NCBI RefSeq assembly: GCF_000376845.1
Contig: NZ_AQXY01000031.1
Span: 186,001 to 250,000, forward strand
Length of the DNA: 64,000 nucleotides
Reading direction: 5' to 3'
Source: Thioalkalivibrio sp. ALE14
GTDB lineage: Bacteria > Pseudomonadota > Gammaproteobacteria > Ectothiorhodospirales > Ectothiorhodospiraceae
Shown: positions 16,659 to 26,979 of the stretch, in pieces
Numbering within the stretch: the first letter of the stretch is position 1
Layout: every line of letters starts with the position of its first letter
Notes under the pieces: generated by a model
What the model was told of the DNA's origin: nothing
What the model saw: only the letters and a program-made list of their open reading frames with translations
Databases searched by the model: none
Translations under genes and position numbers: made by a program

Positions 16659-18569
16659 TCAGACCTTGAACTGGCCCACGCGCTGCTGCTGTTCGGAGGC
16701 GAGCTTGGACAGCTCCTCGGACGCGTTTCGGATCTGCTCGGAGCCCGACGCCGTCTGATCCAGAACCTCGGTGATATTGGCCACGTTGCGGTTGATCTCC
16801 TCGGCCACCGTGGACTGCTCCTCGGCCGCACTGGCGATCTGCGTGTTCATGTCGCTGATGCGGGTCACCGACTGGGTAATCGCGACCAGCGACTCGCCGG
16901 CCAGATTCACCTGCTCGACGCTCTCGTGGGCCTTGTTGCGGCCGTCCTCCATCGCCTGCACGGCCTCGCGCGTGCCGCTTTGCACCCGCTCGATCATCTG
17001 CTGGATCTCGTGGGTGGAGTCCTGGGTGCGGCTGGCCAGCGTGCGCACCTCGTCCGCCACGACCGCGAAGCCACGGCCCTGTTCGCCGGCGCGGGCGGCC
17101 TCGATGGCGGCGTTCAGCGCGAGGAGGTTGGTCTGGTCGGCGATATCGCCGATCACCTCGAGGACCTTGTTGATCTCCTCGGCATCCTGCGACAGGCGGC
17201 CGACGACCTCGGCGGCGTTGTCCACCTGCGAAGACAGGCCGTTGATCGCGGTGACCGTCTTCTGCACCACCTGCTGACCGGCATTGGCATCCTGGTCCGT
17301 GGTCTGGGCCGCGGCCGCCGCGTCGGCCGCGTTGCGCGCGACTTCCTGCACGGTGGCGGTCATCTCGTTCATCGCCGTGGCGACCTGATCGGTCTCGGCC
17401 TTCTGGCGCCGCACCTGCTCGTTGGTCTCCTCGCTGGTCGCGGACAGCTCGTTGGCCGCGGCCGCCACCTGGTCGGAGCCCGCCGCCACCTGCTGGATCA
17501 GCACGCGTATCTTCTCGACGAAGCGGTTGAAGGCCAGGGACAGGTCGCCCAGCTCGTTCCTGCCGGACACCTCCAGCTGACGAGTCAGGTCGCCCTCGCC
17601 ACTGGCGATGTCGTCCAGCCGTGCCACGGTCTGACGCAGCGGCCGCACGATGCTACGGGTCAGGAACCAGGCAAGGAGCGCGCCCAGGACCACGGCGATC
17701 ACGCCCACCATCACGACCGTACCGGTCGCGTTGCGAGTCATGGCCACGTAGGTGCTGCGATCCACCTTCAATTCCAGGACCCCCACCGCGTCGCCGGAAA
17801 AGTCGCGAACTGGCCGTGCGATCGCCGCCATCGGCGTGCCCTGGTAGGTCACATTGCGGACCAGATGCTCGCCATCGAGGACCCGACGCATCTCGGCGGC
17901 GCTGAAGGTTGCATCGGCCTCGATGGTGCCGCCAAAGCGGCTGAATCGGCCATCATCCCGAAGGTACAGCGCGACCGGCGCACCCAGTTCCGCGGTGAAC
18001 TGTTCGAAGAAGGGGTCACCAAACGAGAGGCCGAACTCCACCGACCCGACATGCTCGCCTTCGAAGGCAATCGGGACCACGCCCCGGATGCCGAGACCGG
18101 CCACCCCTTCCTCCAGGCCCGAGATCGGAGCCTGGTTGTTGTTGGTGTCGACGACCGTCTGGCGAAAACCGGAGAGGTCGTCATCGAAGCGTTCCGGGCG
18201 GTGTACCCGCAGGAAGGAGGTCGCCGGCGGCGTATGGAACTGGTACTGGCGAACCCCGTACTCCGTGCTCAGGGCCTCGAAACCGGGCACGGTCATCGCG
18301 GCCAGTCGATCGCGATCACCATTGGCCAGGGCCTCCTGGACGTCGGGGATTCGTGCCACGGTCTCGGCCATCGCCGTGGCCCGTGCCGCCTCCTGGTCCA
18401 GCCGATCCAGCAATTGCCCGGCCAGGTCGTTCAACTCGCGCTGCTCGGCGCGGTCCGCCATCGTGTCCAGGGCATTCATCACCACGACCAGCGTCAGCAC
18501 CACGGCGAGCACCACCACGCCAATGATGCCCACCATGAGCCGTACACCAATCCGGATATTGTCAAACAT
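16659..18569 (-). CDS. Methyl-accepting chemotaxis protein
   Basis: 636 aa from ATG 18569 ([12 protein letters not shown]), which has GGAAGGA 9-10 nt upstream; an in-frame start at 18635 would add 22 residues without a better signal. Membrane helix 1 is at about 10-32. A periplasmic sensor domain of about 240 residues follows (dCache/sCache-like, with [22 protein letters not shown] and [21 protein letters not shown]). Then come helix 2 ([19 protein letters not shown]), HAMP, and the cytoplasmic coiled coil with the conserved hairpin tip ([20 protein letters not shown]). No C-terminal pentapeptide CheR tether. The ligand is unknown. Confidence 0.93.
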   Translation of the reverse strand: MFDNIRIGVRLMVGIIGVVVLAVVLTLVVVMNALDTMADRAEQRELNDLAGQLLDRLDQEAARATAMAETVARIPDVQEALANGDRDRLAAMTVPGFEALSTEYGVRQYQFHTPPATSFLRVHRPERFDDDLSGFRQTVVDTNNNQAPISGLEEGVAGLGIRGVVPIAFEGEHVGSVEFGLSFGDPFFEQFTAELGAPVALYLRDDGRFSRFGGTIEADATFSAAEMRRVLDGEHLVRNVTYQGTPMAAIARPVRDFSGDAVGVLELKVDRSTYVAMTRNATGTVVMVGVIAVVLGALLAWFLTRSIVRPLRQTVARLDDIASGEGDLTRQLEVSGRNELGDLSLAFNRFVEKIRVLIQQVAAGSDQVAAAANELSATSEETNEQVRRQKAETDQVATAMNEMTATVQEVARNAADAAAAAQTTDQDANAGQQVVQKTVTAINGLSSQVDNAAEVVGRLSQDAEEINKVLEVIGDIADQTNLLALNAAIEAARAGEQGRGFAVVADEVRTLASRTQDSTHEIQQMIERVQSGTREAVQAMEDGRNKAHESVEQVNLAGESLVAITQSVTRISDMNTQIASAAEEQSTVAEEINRNVANITEVLDQTASGSEQIRNASEELSKLASEQQQRVGQFKV

Positions 18570-18746
18570 GTCTGCGCGTCCTTCCCTGCGGCGGGTAACG
18601 CCGGCTTCGGAATCAAGATTCAGGTCATTCGCCATTTCTAGCGGCGGCGAATCCTAAAACTTGAATACGGAAGCCCGGTCTTCCCCACAGGTTCTCAGGG
18701 GACAACATCGCCCCGCCCTGCTCCGTCGCAGGCGGCCCCGGACCGG

Positions 18747-20267
18747 CTACAGCAACAGGTGCTCGGCAAAGGCATACACCACCACGCTGATCAGGACGAG
18801 CGCCACCACCGAAAGCAGCGCCCCGCCCCGCACCATGTCCAGCACCCGCAGTCGGTTGCTGGCAAACACGATCGCATTGGGCGGGGTGGCCACCGGTAGC
18901 ATGAAGGCCACCGAGGCCGCGAAGGCGACGGGCAGCGCCAGTATCAGCACCGCCACATCCATGCGCAGCGCAAACGCGGTAACCAGCGGCAACAGCGTCG
19001 CCGCCGTGGCCGTGTTACTGGTCACGTGGCTCAGGGTCATGGTCAGCAGGGCCACACCGGCCATGATCAGGATCAGTGGCCAGGCCTGGGCGACCACCAG
19101 GGCGTCCGCCGCCAGCTCCGCCAGCCCGCTGGACTCGATGGCCGCGCCCAGGCTGAGCCCACCTCCAACCAGCAGGAGCACCCCCCAGGGCAGCTCGCGT
19201 GTATTGTCCCAGGCCAGCAGCCGCCGCTGATCCGCGGAGCCCGAGGGGATCAGGAACAACAGCCCGGCTCCAAGGATCGCGATACCGGCGTCCGTCAGGG
19301 TCACCGGCAGCCAGTCCTCCAGCAGCGGCCGGGTCAGCCAGGCCAGCGCCACCAGAAGGAACACCGCGGCGACCCGCTTCTCCGCGCTCGACCAGCGCCC
19401 TACGGTGACACGCTGCTCGTCCAGCAGCGCGCGCAGACCGTTCAGTTCCACCCGGTGCACCGGAAATACCCAGCGGGTCAGTAGCCACCAGGCCAGGCCC
19501 AGCAGGATCGCGGCCAGGGGCAGCCCGAGGGTCATCCACTCCAGGAAGCCGATCTCCATCCCGTGGCGATCCCCAAGATAGGCTGCGGTCAAGGCGTTCG
19601 GCGGCGACCCGATGATGGTGGCCATGCCCCCGATGTTCGCGGCAAAGGCAATCCCCAGCAGCAGCGCCAGCGCGGGCCGACGCGACTCGGCGGTTGCCCC
19701 CTGGCCCTGCGCGGGGGCGCCACGTTCGATCAGGCCCAGCACGGACAGCGCGATCGGCAGCATCAGGGCGGCGGTCGCGGTATTGCTCACCCACATCGAC
19801 AGCCCCGCCGTGGCCAGCATGAAGGCTCCCACCAGGACATGCAGCCGGTTGCCGGCGCGGGCCACGATCGCCAGCGCCATACGCCGGTGAAGATCCCAGC
19901 GCTGCACCGCCAGGGCGATGGCGAAGCCGCCCATGAACAGGAAGATGATCGGATTGGCGTAGGGCGCGGTCGCGTCGTCCATCGAGACGACGCCGAGCAA
20001 TGGGAGGATGGCAATCGGCAGCAGCGCCGTGACCGGCAACGGCAACGCCTCGCTGATCCACCAGGTCGCCATGAACAGGGTCAGTCCCAGGACGTGCCAG
20101 GCCGCCGGTTCGAAACCCGCCGGCGCCGGCAGCAGCAGGAACAGCGCGAAGATCGCCGGACCCAGCAGGAGACCGATGCGCCCGCGCCAGTTCACCGGCC
20201 CGGCCTTCACCGCGTCCGCGTCGCGTTGTCGTTCCGTGTCTTCGGTATCCGCCATGGGCCCCTGCAT
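18747..20267 (-). CDS. DASS/SLC13-family sodium-coupled anion transporter
   Basis: 506 aa, about 11-12 membrane helices, with both signature regions of the divalent anion:sodium symporter family: MWVSNTATAALMLPIALSV in the first half and SNTATAATLLPLV plus LPVATPPNAIVFASNRL in the second. These SNT motifs bind Na+ and carboxylate in characterised members. Substrates in the family include dicarboxylates, citrate and sulfate; which applies here is not readable. The start could be ATG 20267 (MQGPMADTED) or four codons later (MADTED). Confidence 0.88.
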   Translation of the reverse strand: MQGPMADTEDTERQRDADAVKAGPVNWRGRIGLLLGPAIFALFLLLPAPAGFEPAAWHVLGLTLFMATWWISEALPLPVTALLPIAILPLLGVVSMDDATAPYANPIIFLFMGGFAIALAVQRWDLHRRMALAIVARAGNRLHVLVGAFMLATAGLSMWVSNTATAALMLPIALSVLGLIERGAPAQGQGATAESRRPALALLLGIAFAANIGGMATIIGSPPNALTAAYLGDRHGMEIGFLEWMTLGLPLAAILLGLAWWLLTRWVFPVHRVELNGLRALLDEQRVTVGRWSSAEKRVAAVFLLVALAWLTRPLLEDWLPVTLTDAGIAILGAGLLFLIPSGSADQRRLLAWDNTRELPWGVLLLVGGGLSLGAAIESSGLAELAADALVVAQAWPLILIMAGVALLTMTLSHVTSNTATAATLLPLVTAFALRMDVAVLILALPVAFAASVAFMLPVATPPNAIVFASNRLRVLDMVRGGALLSVVALVLISVVVYAFAEHLLL

Positions 20268-20416
20268 TCAAAAGAGCTCGCCCGGTTAAAACCAACCCGC
20301 AACATCGGGAATTGCATCACCCGGGCAACGTGACTATCGTTGTCGCGTTACGCGGCGATCCCGACCCGGGAGCGCCGCCGCTGCAGTTTCTCACGACACT
20401 GTCCAAGGAGTCTTTC

Positions 20417-20998
20417 ATGGCCTACGAACTGCCCGAACTGCCCTACGCCAAGAACGCGCTGGAACCGCACATCTCCGCCGAGACGCTGGAATACCATCAC
20501 GACAAGCACCACGCGACCTACGTGACCAAGCTGAACGGCCTGCTGCCGGGCTCCGAGTTCGAAAACGCCTCGCTGGAAGACATCATCAAGAAGGCCCCGG
20601 CCGGCGGCATCTTCAACAACGGCGCCCAGGTCTGGAACCACACCTTCTACTTCAACTGCATGGCCCCGAACGCGGGCGGCGAGCCGTCCGGCAAGCTGGC
20701 CGACGCCATCAACAGCACCTTCGGTTCGTTTGACGCCTTCAAGGAGAAGTTCAACGAATCCGCAGTCGGCAACTTCGGCTCCGGCTGGACCTGGCTGGTG
20801 CAGAACGACGACGGCTCGGTGGAGATCGTGAACACCTCCAACGCCGCCAACCCGCTGCGTGACGGCAAGACCCCGCTGCTGACCTGCGACGTCTGGGAAC
20901 ACGCCTACTACATCGACTACCGCAACGCGCGCCCGAAGTACCTCGAGAACTTCTGGGCCGTGGTGAACTGGGACTTTGTGGCCCAGCAGATGAAGTAA
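20417..20998 (+). CDS. sodB: Iron superoxide dismutase
   Basis: 193 aa, ATG 20417 after AAGGAG. Metal ligands: H27 in the YHHDKHH segment, H75 (VWNHTFYF), and the Asp and His of DVWEHAYYIDY. FNNGAQVWNHTFYFNCM and FGSGWTWLV are typical of the iron form, although metal choice in this family cannot be settled by sequence alone. No signal peptide, so it is cytoplasmic. Monocistronic, ended by the hairpin at 21059. Confidence 0.96.
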   Translation: MAYELPELPYAKNALEPHISAETLEYHHDKHHATYVTKLNGLLPGSEFENASLEDIIKKAPAGGIFNNGAQVWNHTFYFNCMAPNAGGEPSGKLADAINSTFGSFDAFKEKFNESAVGNFGSGWTWLVQNDDGSVEIVNTSNAANPLRDGKTPLLTCDVWEHAYYIDYRNARPKYLENFWAVVNWDFVAQQMK

Positions 20999-21058
20999 CG
21001 CCCCAAGCGGCGATATACTTGGCGCCTTTGGCCGCATGACGCGGCCGCGCCTTTCATC

Positions 21059-21090
21059 GAGCCGGCGGTCCTCCGCCGGCTCTTTGGTTT
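21059..21090 (+). terminator. Hairpin terminator between sodB and argD
   Basis: Perfect 10-bp stem GAGCCGGCGG / CCGCCGGCTC with TCCT loop, followed by TTTGGTTT. It ends 12 bp before the argD ATG, so it also forms a strong 5' hairpin on any transcript entering argD from sodB. Confidence 0.8.
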
Positions 21091-21101
21091 CGGAGAACCC
21101 C

Positions 21102-22298
21102 ATGAGCGATGCCCTGCAGAACACCTACAAGCGCCTGCCCATTGCCTTCGAGCGCGGCGAAGGCGCCTGGCTGTGGGATACGGACGGCAAGCGCTACCTG
21201 GATGCCCTGTCCGGCATTGCCGTGTGCGGCCTCGGGCATGCGCATCCCAAGGTGGCCCAGGCCGTCTGCGACCAGGCCAGCACCCTGGTGCACACCTCCA
21301 ACCTCTACCGCATCCCGCTGCAGGAGCAGCTGGCGCGCCGCCTGTGCGCCCTCGCCGGCATGGACCGCGCCTTCTTCTGCAACTCGGGCGCCGAGGCCAA
21401 CGAGGCCGCGATCAAGCTGGCGCGCCTGCACGGACGCGCCCGCGGCATCGCCGAACCGAAGATCGTGGTGATGGAGGGCAGCTTCCACGGCCGTACCATG
21501 GCGACCCTGTCCGCCACCGGCAACGCGAAGGTCCGTGCGGGCTTCGAGCCGTTAGTGTCCGGCTTCGTGCATGTCCCGCACGGCGATGCCGAAGCAGTCG
21601 AGGCCCTCGCCCAGGACCCCGACGTGGTCGCCATCCTGGTCGAGCCGGTCACCGGCGAGGGCGGCATCCACGTGCCGCCGCCCGGCTACCTGCGGCGCCT
21701 GCGCGAACTGGCCGACCAGAACGGCTGGCTGCTGATACTGGACGAGATCCAGGCCGGCATCGGCCGCACCGGCTACTGGTTCGCCTTCCAGCACGAGGGC
21801 ATCACCCCGGACGTGGTCAGTCTGGCCAAGGGCCTCGGCAACGGCATCCCCATCGGCGCCAATCTGGTCGCCGGAGCGGCCCGCGAGCTGTTCAGCCCGG
21901 GCATGCACGGCACCACCTTCGGCGGCAATCCGCTGGTATGCCGGGCGGCACTGGCCGTGCTCGACGTCATGCAGGACGAGGCCCTTTGCGAACAGGCCGC
22001 CCGCCAGGGCGAGCTCCTGCGCAACCGCCTGCGCGACCGGCTGGCGGACCACGCGGGCGTGGTCGCCGTGCGCGGACGCGGGCTGATGATCGGCGTCGAG
22101 CTGGACCGTCCGGCCGGCGAACTGGTGATGGCGGCCCTGGAGCGTGGCCTGATCCTGAACGTAACGGCCGATCGGGTGATCCGGCTCTTGCCGCCGCTGA
22201 TCATCGACGACGACCAGGTGGAACAGATCGCCACCACCGTAGCCGACCTGGTGGATGCCTTCCTCGCATCCCCGCAAGCCAACGAGGTCTCCGCATGA
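21102..22298 (+). CDS. argD: Acetylornithine/succinyldiaminopimelate aminotransferase
   Basis: 398-aa class III PLP aminotransferase. Visible motifs: [18 protein letters not shown] (PLP phosphate site), [36 protein letters not shown] and [14 protein letters not shown] with the Schiff-base Lys, then [20 protein letters not shown]. This pattern identifies the ArgD/AstC group; the adjacent argF supports the arginine biosynthetic assignment. It converts N-acetylglutamate semialdehyde to N-acetylornithine and may also act in lysine synthesis. Confidence 0.92.
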   Translation: MSDALQNTYKRLPIAFERGEGAWLWDTDGKRYLDALSGIAVCGLGHAHPKVAQAVCDQASTLVHTSNLYRIPLQEQLARRLCALAGMDRAFFCNSGAEANEAAIKLARLHGRARGIAEPKIVVMEGSFHGRTMATLSATGNAKVRAGFEPLVSGFVHVPHGDAEAVEALAQDPDVVAILVEPVTGEGGIHVPPPGYLRRLRELADQNGWLLILDEIQAGIGRTGYWFAFQHEGITPDVVSLAKGLGNGIPIGANLVAGAARELFSPGMHGTTFGGNPLVCRAALAVLDVMQDEALCEQAARQGELLRNRLRDRLADHAGVVAVRGRGLMIGVELDRPAGELVMAALERGLILNVTADRVIRLLPPLIIDDDQVEQIATTVADLVDAFLASPQANEVSA

Positions 22299-23224
22299 AT
22301 CCACGCCACTACCTCTCGTTCCTGGATCTCTCCGGCGACGAAACCCGGGCCCTGCTGCAGCGCGCCATCGAGCTCAAGCAGCAACTGAAGGCCGGCGAGC
22401 ACCACGACGACCTGCTGCGCGGCAAGACGCTCGGCATGATCTTCGAGAAGTCCTCCACCCGGACCCGGGTGTCGTTCGAGGTGGGCATGCAGCAGCTGGG
22501 CGGCAATGCCCTGTTCCTGTCCCCGCGCGACACCCAGCTGGGCCGTGGCGAGCCGATCGAGGACACCGCCCGCGTGCTCTCGCGCATGGTCGACTGCGTG
22601 ATGATCCGCACCTACGAGCACGAGAAGATCGAGCTGTTCGCCAAGCACGCCACGGTGCCGGTCATCAACGGCCTGACGGACCTCGAACACCCGGCCCAGC
22701 TGCTGGCCGACCTGCAGACCTACTTCGAGCATCGCGGCGACATCCGCGGCAAGCGCGTGGCCTGGATCGGGGACGGCAACAACATGTGCCACAGCTACAT
22801 GTACGCCGCCCGTCTGCTGGACTTCCAGCTGGTCGCCGCCTGCCCCGAGGGCTACGACCCGGAACCGAGCGTGGTCGAGACCACCCGCGAGCACTTCGAG
22901 CTGACCCGGGACGCCCGCGCCGCCGCCGAGGGCGCCGATCTGATCGTAACCGACGTCTGGGCCAGCATGGGCCAGGAACAGGAAAAGAGCGCCCGGCGCC
23001 GGGCCTTCTCCGGCTTTTTCGTCGATTCCGACCTGATGCAGCTCGCCAACAACGACGCCCTGTTCATGCACTGCTTGCCGGCGCACCGCGAGGAAGAGGT
23101 CTCCACCGACGTCCTGGAAGGCCCACAAAGCGTCGTCTGGGACGAGGCTGAAAACCGCCTCCACGCCCAGAAGGCCCTGCTGGAGTTCCTCATCACCCTC
23201 AACGCCGGCCAGCGCACGTCGTAA
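22295..23224 (+). CDS. argF: Ornithine carbamoyltransferase
   Basis: 309 aa, starting in a 4-bp ATGA overlap with argD (translational coupling). Carbamoyl-phosphate binding [12 protein letters not shown], then [27 protein letters not shown], and the ornithine-loop and catalytic HCLPAHR. This completes ornithine to citrulline; the argD-argF pair is a common gammaproteobacterial arrangement. Confidence 0.96.
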   Translation: MNPRHYLSFLDLSGDETRALLQRAIELKQQLKAGEHHDDLLRGKTLGMIFEKSSTRTRVSFEVGMQQLGGNALFLSPRDTQLGRGEPIEDTARVLSRMVDCVMIRTYEHEKIELFAKHATVPVINGLTDLEHPAQLLADLQTYFEHRGDIRGKRVAWIGDGNNMCHSYMYAARLLDFQLVAACPEGYDPEPSVVETTREHFELTRDARAAAEGADLIVTDVWASMGQEQEKSARRRAFSGFFVDSDLMQLANNDALFMHCLPAHREEEVSTDVLEGPQSVVWDEAENRLHAQKALLEFLITLNAGQRTS

Positions 23225-23380
23225 GGGCGAAAAGCGTTAACAGGAAGATGGGAAGTTAGGAAGGGTTATTGGTGAGGTGGCATCCCCGGCGCGGCGGCTA
23301 GCATCGCGCGGTGGGCGAAATCTCGGCCCCCGCAATCAAAACCTTCCTGTCTTCCCATCTTCCTGTGAAACGCCCTTGAC
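23223..23380. repeat. Long inverted-repeat element, copy 3
   Basis: Begins at the argF stop codon. The left arm contains TTAACAGGAAGATGGGAAG (about 23237) and the right arm CTTCCCATCTTCCTGTGAA (about 23351), each with a second GGAAGG or CCTTCC block, enclosing about 70 bp of unrelated sequence. Right end CGCCCTTGACC. It fills the argF-msrQ spacer. Confidence 0.85.
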
Positions 23381-23388
23381 CTAGACCT

Positions 23389-24036
23389 TCAGGCAGGCGC
23401 GCGGCGGTGGGCGTGAATACGGCGGCGGGTCTGCCAGCGGTAGACGATGCGCCAACCGAGCAGGAAGGCCAGGATGGCCGCGTACAACGCGACCTCGGCA
23501 TAGTCCGCCCGCGCCAGCCACAGGAAGTGCAGTACCGCCAGCACGCCGGCCATATACACCCCGCGGTGCAGCCACACCCACCGCTTCTTCAGCCAGCGCT
23601 GGGCACCGTCGGTGGAAGTCAGCGTTAGCATCAGCAGGATCACCCAGGCGGCGAAGCCGACCATCACGAACGGGCGCTCCGTCAGGTCGTAGAGCACCAG
23701 CTCCCAGTCGAAGAAAAGGTCCACGCCCAGCCAGATCAGGGCATGCGCAGTCACGTAGCCGAACGCGACCAGCCCCAGCATCCGCCGCAGGCGGGTAATC
23801 CACACGACCCCCGTCATCTGTCGCACTGGCGTCACCGCCAGTGCCACCAGCAGCGCAATCATCGCGTGGGTTCCGGACAGCTCCAGCAGCTTCTCGATCG
23901 GGTTCACACCCAGTCCGCCAAACCAGCCAAGGGTTCGCAGGCCGATCCACATGGCCGGCAGCAGCGCCACCATCAGAACCGCCCACCAGACGCCGGTTGG
24001 CGGGCGGGCCCGTGCCCGGCGGGTTGTGGCGGTCAT
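23389..24036 (-). CDS. msrQ: Methionine sulfoxide reductase heme-binding membrane subunit MsrQ
   Basis: 215 aa, about six membrane helices, ferric-reductase-like (YedZ) domain. Conserved histidines for heme b are seen in GTHAMIALLVALAVTPVRQ, VTAHALIWLGVDLFF and WLHRGVYMAGVLAVLHFLWL. It passes electrons from the quinone pool to MsrP. The start lies 12 bp after the msrP stop, in the usual msrPQ order. Confidence 0.93.
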   Translation of the reverse strand: MTATTRRARARPPTGVWWAVLMVALLPAMWIGLRTLGWFGGLGVNPIEKLLELSGTHAMIALLVALAVTPVRQMTGVVWITRLRRMLGLVAFGYVTAHALIWLGVDLFFDWELVLYDLTERPFVMVGFAAWVILLMLTLTSTDGAQRWLKKRWVWLHRGVYMAGVLAVLHFLWLARADYAEVALYAAILAFLLGWRIVYRWQTRRRIHAHRRAPA

Positions 24037-24048
24037 GCCATCATCCCG

Positions 24049-25017
24049 TCAGAAATGCTCGCGCAGGTCCATGCCCTCGTACAGCGACGCCACCTCATCG
24101 CCGTAGCCATTGAACATCTCCGTGCGCCGACGCCGGAATTCACCGATACGGCGCTCCGTACGCTGCGACCAGCGCGGATGATCCACGTCCGGGTTCACGT
24201 TGCTGTAGAAGCCGTACTCGTCGGGCTGCGCCTGATTCCACAGCGTCGGTGGCTGCTCCTCGACAAACCGGATGTGCTGGATCGACTTGATGCTCTTGAA
24301 CCCGTACTTCCACGGCACCACCAGCCGGATCGGCGCACCGTTCTGGTTGGGCAACACCTCGTCGTACAGGCCCACCGACAGGATAGTCAGCGGATGCATC
24401 GCCTCGTCCAGGCGCAAACCTTCCGTGTAGGGCCATTCCAGCCCGCCACTGCCCCGCCGGCGCTGGCCGCGCAGGTTGTCCGGGTCGTAGATGCTCTCGA
24501 AGGCCACGTAGCGCGCATCACTTCGGGGAGCGGCCTTCTCGATGATGCGGTTCAGCTCGAAGCCGATCCACGGGATCACCATCGACCAGCCCTCGACACA
24601 GCGCATGCGGTAGATGCGCTCCTCCAACGACCACGGGCTGATGAAGTCCTCCACCGCGTATTCACCCGGGTTGTCGCACAACCCGTCCACCGTAATCGTC
24701 CACGGATCGGTCTTGAGCTGGTCGGCGTAGGTCTTCGGATCTCCTTTGCCCGGGCCCATCTCGAAGAAGTTGTTGTAGCTGGTGACCTCGTCATAGGAGG
24801 TCTTCGACTCGTCGGTCGAGAAATCGCTGGCCTCGAACTCCAGCGGATAGCCCCGCAGCGCAGCGGATGCCGGCAACGCCATGCCCAGCCCCCCGAGCGC
24901 GAGGCCCGCGCCGAGCCCGATCCCCGTGCGCAGGAACTCGCGCCGGAGCGCGTAGACCTCCGGCGGGGTAATCTCGCTGCGGGAACAATCGGAACGACGT
25001 CGGGTGCGGATCAGCAT
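24049..25017 (-). CDS. msrP: Periplasmic protein-methionine-sulfoxide reductase catalytic subunit MsrP
   Basis: 322 aa from ATG 25017. A Tat signal ([14 protein letters not shown], followed by a hydrophobic stretch and ASA) directs folded export with molybdopterin. The sulfite-oxidase fold has the Mo-ligating Cys in [15 protein letters not shown] and conserved [27 protein letters not shown]. It repairs oxidised methionines in envelope proteins with MsrQ. The longer in-frame upstream extension (to 25116) is not needed and would bury the Tat signal. Confidence 0.94.
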   Translation of the reverse strand: MLIRTRRRSDCSRSEITPPEVYALRREFLRTGIGLGAGLALGGLGMALPASAALRGYPLEFEASDFSTDESKTSYDEVTSYNNFFEMGPGKGDPKTYADQLKTDPWTITVDGLCDNPGEYAVEDFISPWSLEERIYRMRCVEGWSMVIPWIGFELNRIIEKAAPRSDARYVAFESIYDPDNLRGQRRRGSGGLEWPYTEGLRLDEAMHPLTILSVGLYDEVLPNQNGAPIRLVVPWKYGFKSIKSIQHIRFVEEQPPTLWNQAQPDEYGFYSNVNPDVDHPRWSQRTERRIGEFRRRRTEMFNGYGDEVASLYEGMDLREHF

Positions 25018-25233
25018 GGCCTGCCCTCGCGAATGATTCTGGTGGCGACGGAAAGCGCCGCCACTCGTGCACGATGGACCAGCCACGGACGCCCGAGTTC
25101 GCCACCCGAGAACCATAAGCCGATTCGCAGAACAATAAGAATTTTCTGCTTGCGAACCGGCCGGAACGATATATAAGGCTTTTCTGATACCGCAGTCCGG
25201 GGTGGCCCGGCCGGCTTGTCAGGAGACCCGACA

Positions 25234-25434
25234 ATGGATCCGACGATCGACTACGCGGCCGATGGTGCCGACGAGATCGCCAGCCTGTTCGACAACCAGC
25301 TCGTCAACGACCGCGGCCCGGCGCGTCACGCCGCCCGCCGCACTCTGGAACGCCTGATGGAAGAACGCGCCCTGCGCGCCCACCCCCAGGACGACTTCGA
25401 CCTCGACCCGAGCCACGAAGCCCTCGACTGGTAA
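25234..25434 (+). CDS. Small conserved-looking protein of unknown function
   Basis: 66 aa, ATG 25234 with AGGAG 9 nt upstream. Acidic N-terminus, then a basic helix RHAARRTLERLMEERALR and an acidic tail ending LDPSHEALDW. The basic-helix and LEERxLR pattern recalls small PA3496-type gammaproteobacterial proteins, but I would not assign it. Followed at once by a hairpin (25440-25460). Divergent from msrPQ. Confidence 0.6.
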   Translation: MDPTIDYAADGADEIASLFDNQLVNDRGPARHAARRTLERLMEERALRAHPQDDFDLDPSHEALDW

Positions 25435-25439
25435 CCCCC

Positions 25440-25466
25440 GGGGTGGCCTCGCGCCACCCCTCTCCT
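25440..25466 (+). terminator. Likely terminator of the small ORF
   Basis: Perfect 8-bp stem GGGGTGGC / GCCACCCC with a 5-nt loop, followed by TCTCCT. The T-run is poor, so efficiency is uncertain. Confidence 0.5.
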
Positions 25467-25482
25467 GCAAGCAGCCCTGTTG

Positions 25483-25709
25483 CACCACAGAGGACACGGA
25501 GAACAGCCAGGTCAGAAGCGAAAAGCATTCACAGGAAGATTGGAAGATCGGAAGGTTTTTTAGGTCCGGCAGTGCTGCGTCGGAGGCAGGCTCAGCCCTC
25601 GGGCGCTGGGGGTGCCCGGGCTCCCCACAACAACCCTTCCAGGCTTCCCGTCTTCCTGTTAATCGATTTTGACCTGGCTGTTTCCGTGTCCTCTGTGTCC
25701 TCTGTGGTG
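25483..25709. repeat. Long inverted-repeat element, copy 4
   Basis: Outer ends CACCACAG (25483) and CTGTGGTG (ending 25709), each followed inward by GGACAC/GTGTCC-rich tracts and AACAGCCAGGTC / GACCTGGCTG. Inner arms TTCACAGGAAGATTGGAAGA (25529) and CTTCCCGTCTTCCTGTTAA (25643) are the shared family core. It lies between the stop codons of two convergent genes. Confidence 0.85.
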
Positions 25710-25717
25710 AAAACGGC

Positions 25718-26860
25718 TTAGTTGCCCTCGTACCCAGTCAGCTCCACGAAGCCCCGGCCGATCGGCTCGCCATCCGCGTCGAGAATATCCACCGCCCCTT
25801 CCCAATAACGGACCACGGTGTCCATCTCCTGCTCGTCGCGCACCGCAACCACGGTCCACTCCCGCACAGGCCCGCCGTCCGAAGGCTCGATGCGCATGGA
25901 CCATTCCACCGGATAGCGGTTGCCGGACGGCTGGGTCGCGTAGCGGGTGGGTTCGAGCTGCACCTGCTCCGGCTCCAGCAGGGCGTCCCGGGCATCCGCC
26001 GGCATCCAGCGACCTTTCGATAACTCATGCGGCGTGCCATCGGGCCGGCACAACTGGTAGTACATCACGTCCAGCCCGTCATCCAGCTGCAGCGCAAACC
26101 AATTCCAACCCTCCTGATCCTCCGCCAGCGCACTGGTGCTCCATTCGCGGTCCATCCACGCCTGCCCGGTCACGTCCAGCTCCGTCCCGGCCGCACGGCG
26201 AACCTCGCCCACCACCGCGATACGCGGCATCGAGTAGTAATAGGACGCATCGCCCGGCTCCGACCCCTTCTGGCTCAGGCCGGCATCGCCCTGCAGCACC
26301 GGCTCGCGAACCGGCTCCAGTTCCAGAGACAGCACGTAGTCCTCCACGGTAAAGCGCAGCGTCCAGCGCTCCCCGTCCAGCCCGGCCAGTTCCCAGTCTT
26401 CGGCCCAGACACGCCCTACCGGCGTGGTGGCTCCGGCCAGCCCCCCGCCATCGCGCACGAACCGCTCCTCGGATGCGTGAAACCCCGCGTCACGGTCCAG
26501 CACAGCCGTATGCACCATCCACAGATCGGGGCTGGCCCAGGCCGACGCGTGCCAGACCGCATCCCCTGCTAGCCCCGGCGCGAGCCCCACACGGAAGAAC
26601 GTCACATGGAACCCGAAGCGCTCGCCCTCCGGCCCGTCGAGATTCCCGGTCACATACCACCACTCGTTGCGAAACCCCGGATGCGGCCCGTGATCGCGCG
26701 GAAATTCGAAGGCCCGCGGCGCATCCGCGCGGCGAAAGCCCGTGGTGTCCTCACCCCCGAGGGCCTCGCTCACCCGCAGTCCGGTCACCCCCGAATCATC
26801 CGACTCCGGCGGCTCCCCACCCCCGCACGCGGCCAGCACCCCCACCATCATCAACACCAT
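25718..26860 (-). CDS. AttH/CrtC-like lipocalin-fold lipoprotein
   Basis: 380 aa from ATG 26860 (GAGGGTGG just upstream). A lipoprotein signal peptide MVLMMVGVLAAC has lipobox LAAC (Cys12). The mature protein shows the tandem lipocalin-like pattern of the AttH/CrtC superfamily: EWWYVTGNLDGPEGERFGFHVTFFR, then TGQAWMDREWSTSAL, GWNWFALQLDDGLDVMYYQL and a C-terminal GRGFVELTGY. Family members include hydroxyneurosporene synthase and exporter-associated lipoproteins. Here it is encoded with an ABC exporter, as is common, suggesting a lipid or hydrophobic substrate. The reading frame also extends upstream to an ATG overlapping the permease stop (see findings). Confidence 0.82.
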   Translation of the reverse strand: MVLMMVGVLAACGGGEPPESDDSGVTGLRVSEALGGEDTTGFRRADAPRAFEFPRDHGPHPGFRNEWWYVTGNLDGPEGERFGFHVTFFRVGLAPGLAGDAVWHASAWASPDLWMVHTAVLDRDAGFHASEERFVRDGGGLAGATTPVGRVWAEDWELAGLDGERWTLRFTVEDYVLSLELEPVREPVLQGDAGLSQKGSEPGDASYYYSMPRIAVVGEVRRAAGTELDVTGQAWMDREWSTSALAEDQEGWNWFALQLDDGLDVMYYQLCRPDGTPHELSKGRWMPADARDALLEPEQVQLEPTRYATQPSGNRYPVEWSMRIEPSDGGPVREWTVVAVRDEQEMDTVVRYWEGAVDILDADGEPIGRGFVELTGYEGN

Positions 26861-26882
26861 AACCACCCTCAGGCGCAGCCCC

Positions 26883-26964
26883 CGTAGGAGCCTGCTTGCA
26901 GGCGAAGCCCCTGCCCGCGCTGGACCCTGACCCAAAACATTCGCCTGCAAGCAGGCTCCTACAG
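26883..26964. repeat. Convergent REP pair (BIME-like)
   Basis: CGTAGGAGCCTGCTTGCAGG at 26883 faces CGCCTGCAAGCAGGCTCCTA ending at about 26961. The two arms are complementary over more than 20 bp and could form one long hairpin between the permease and lipoprotein genes. Confidence 0.88.
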
Positions 26965-26979
26965 GATTCAACCACCGCA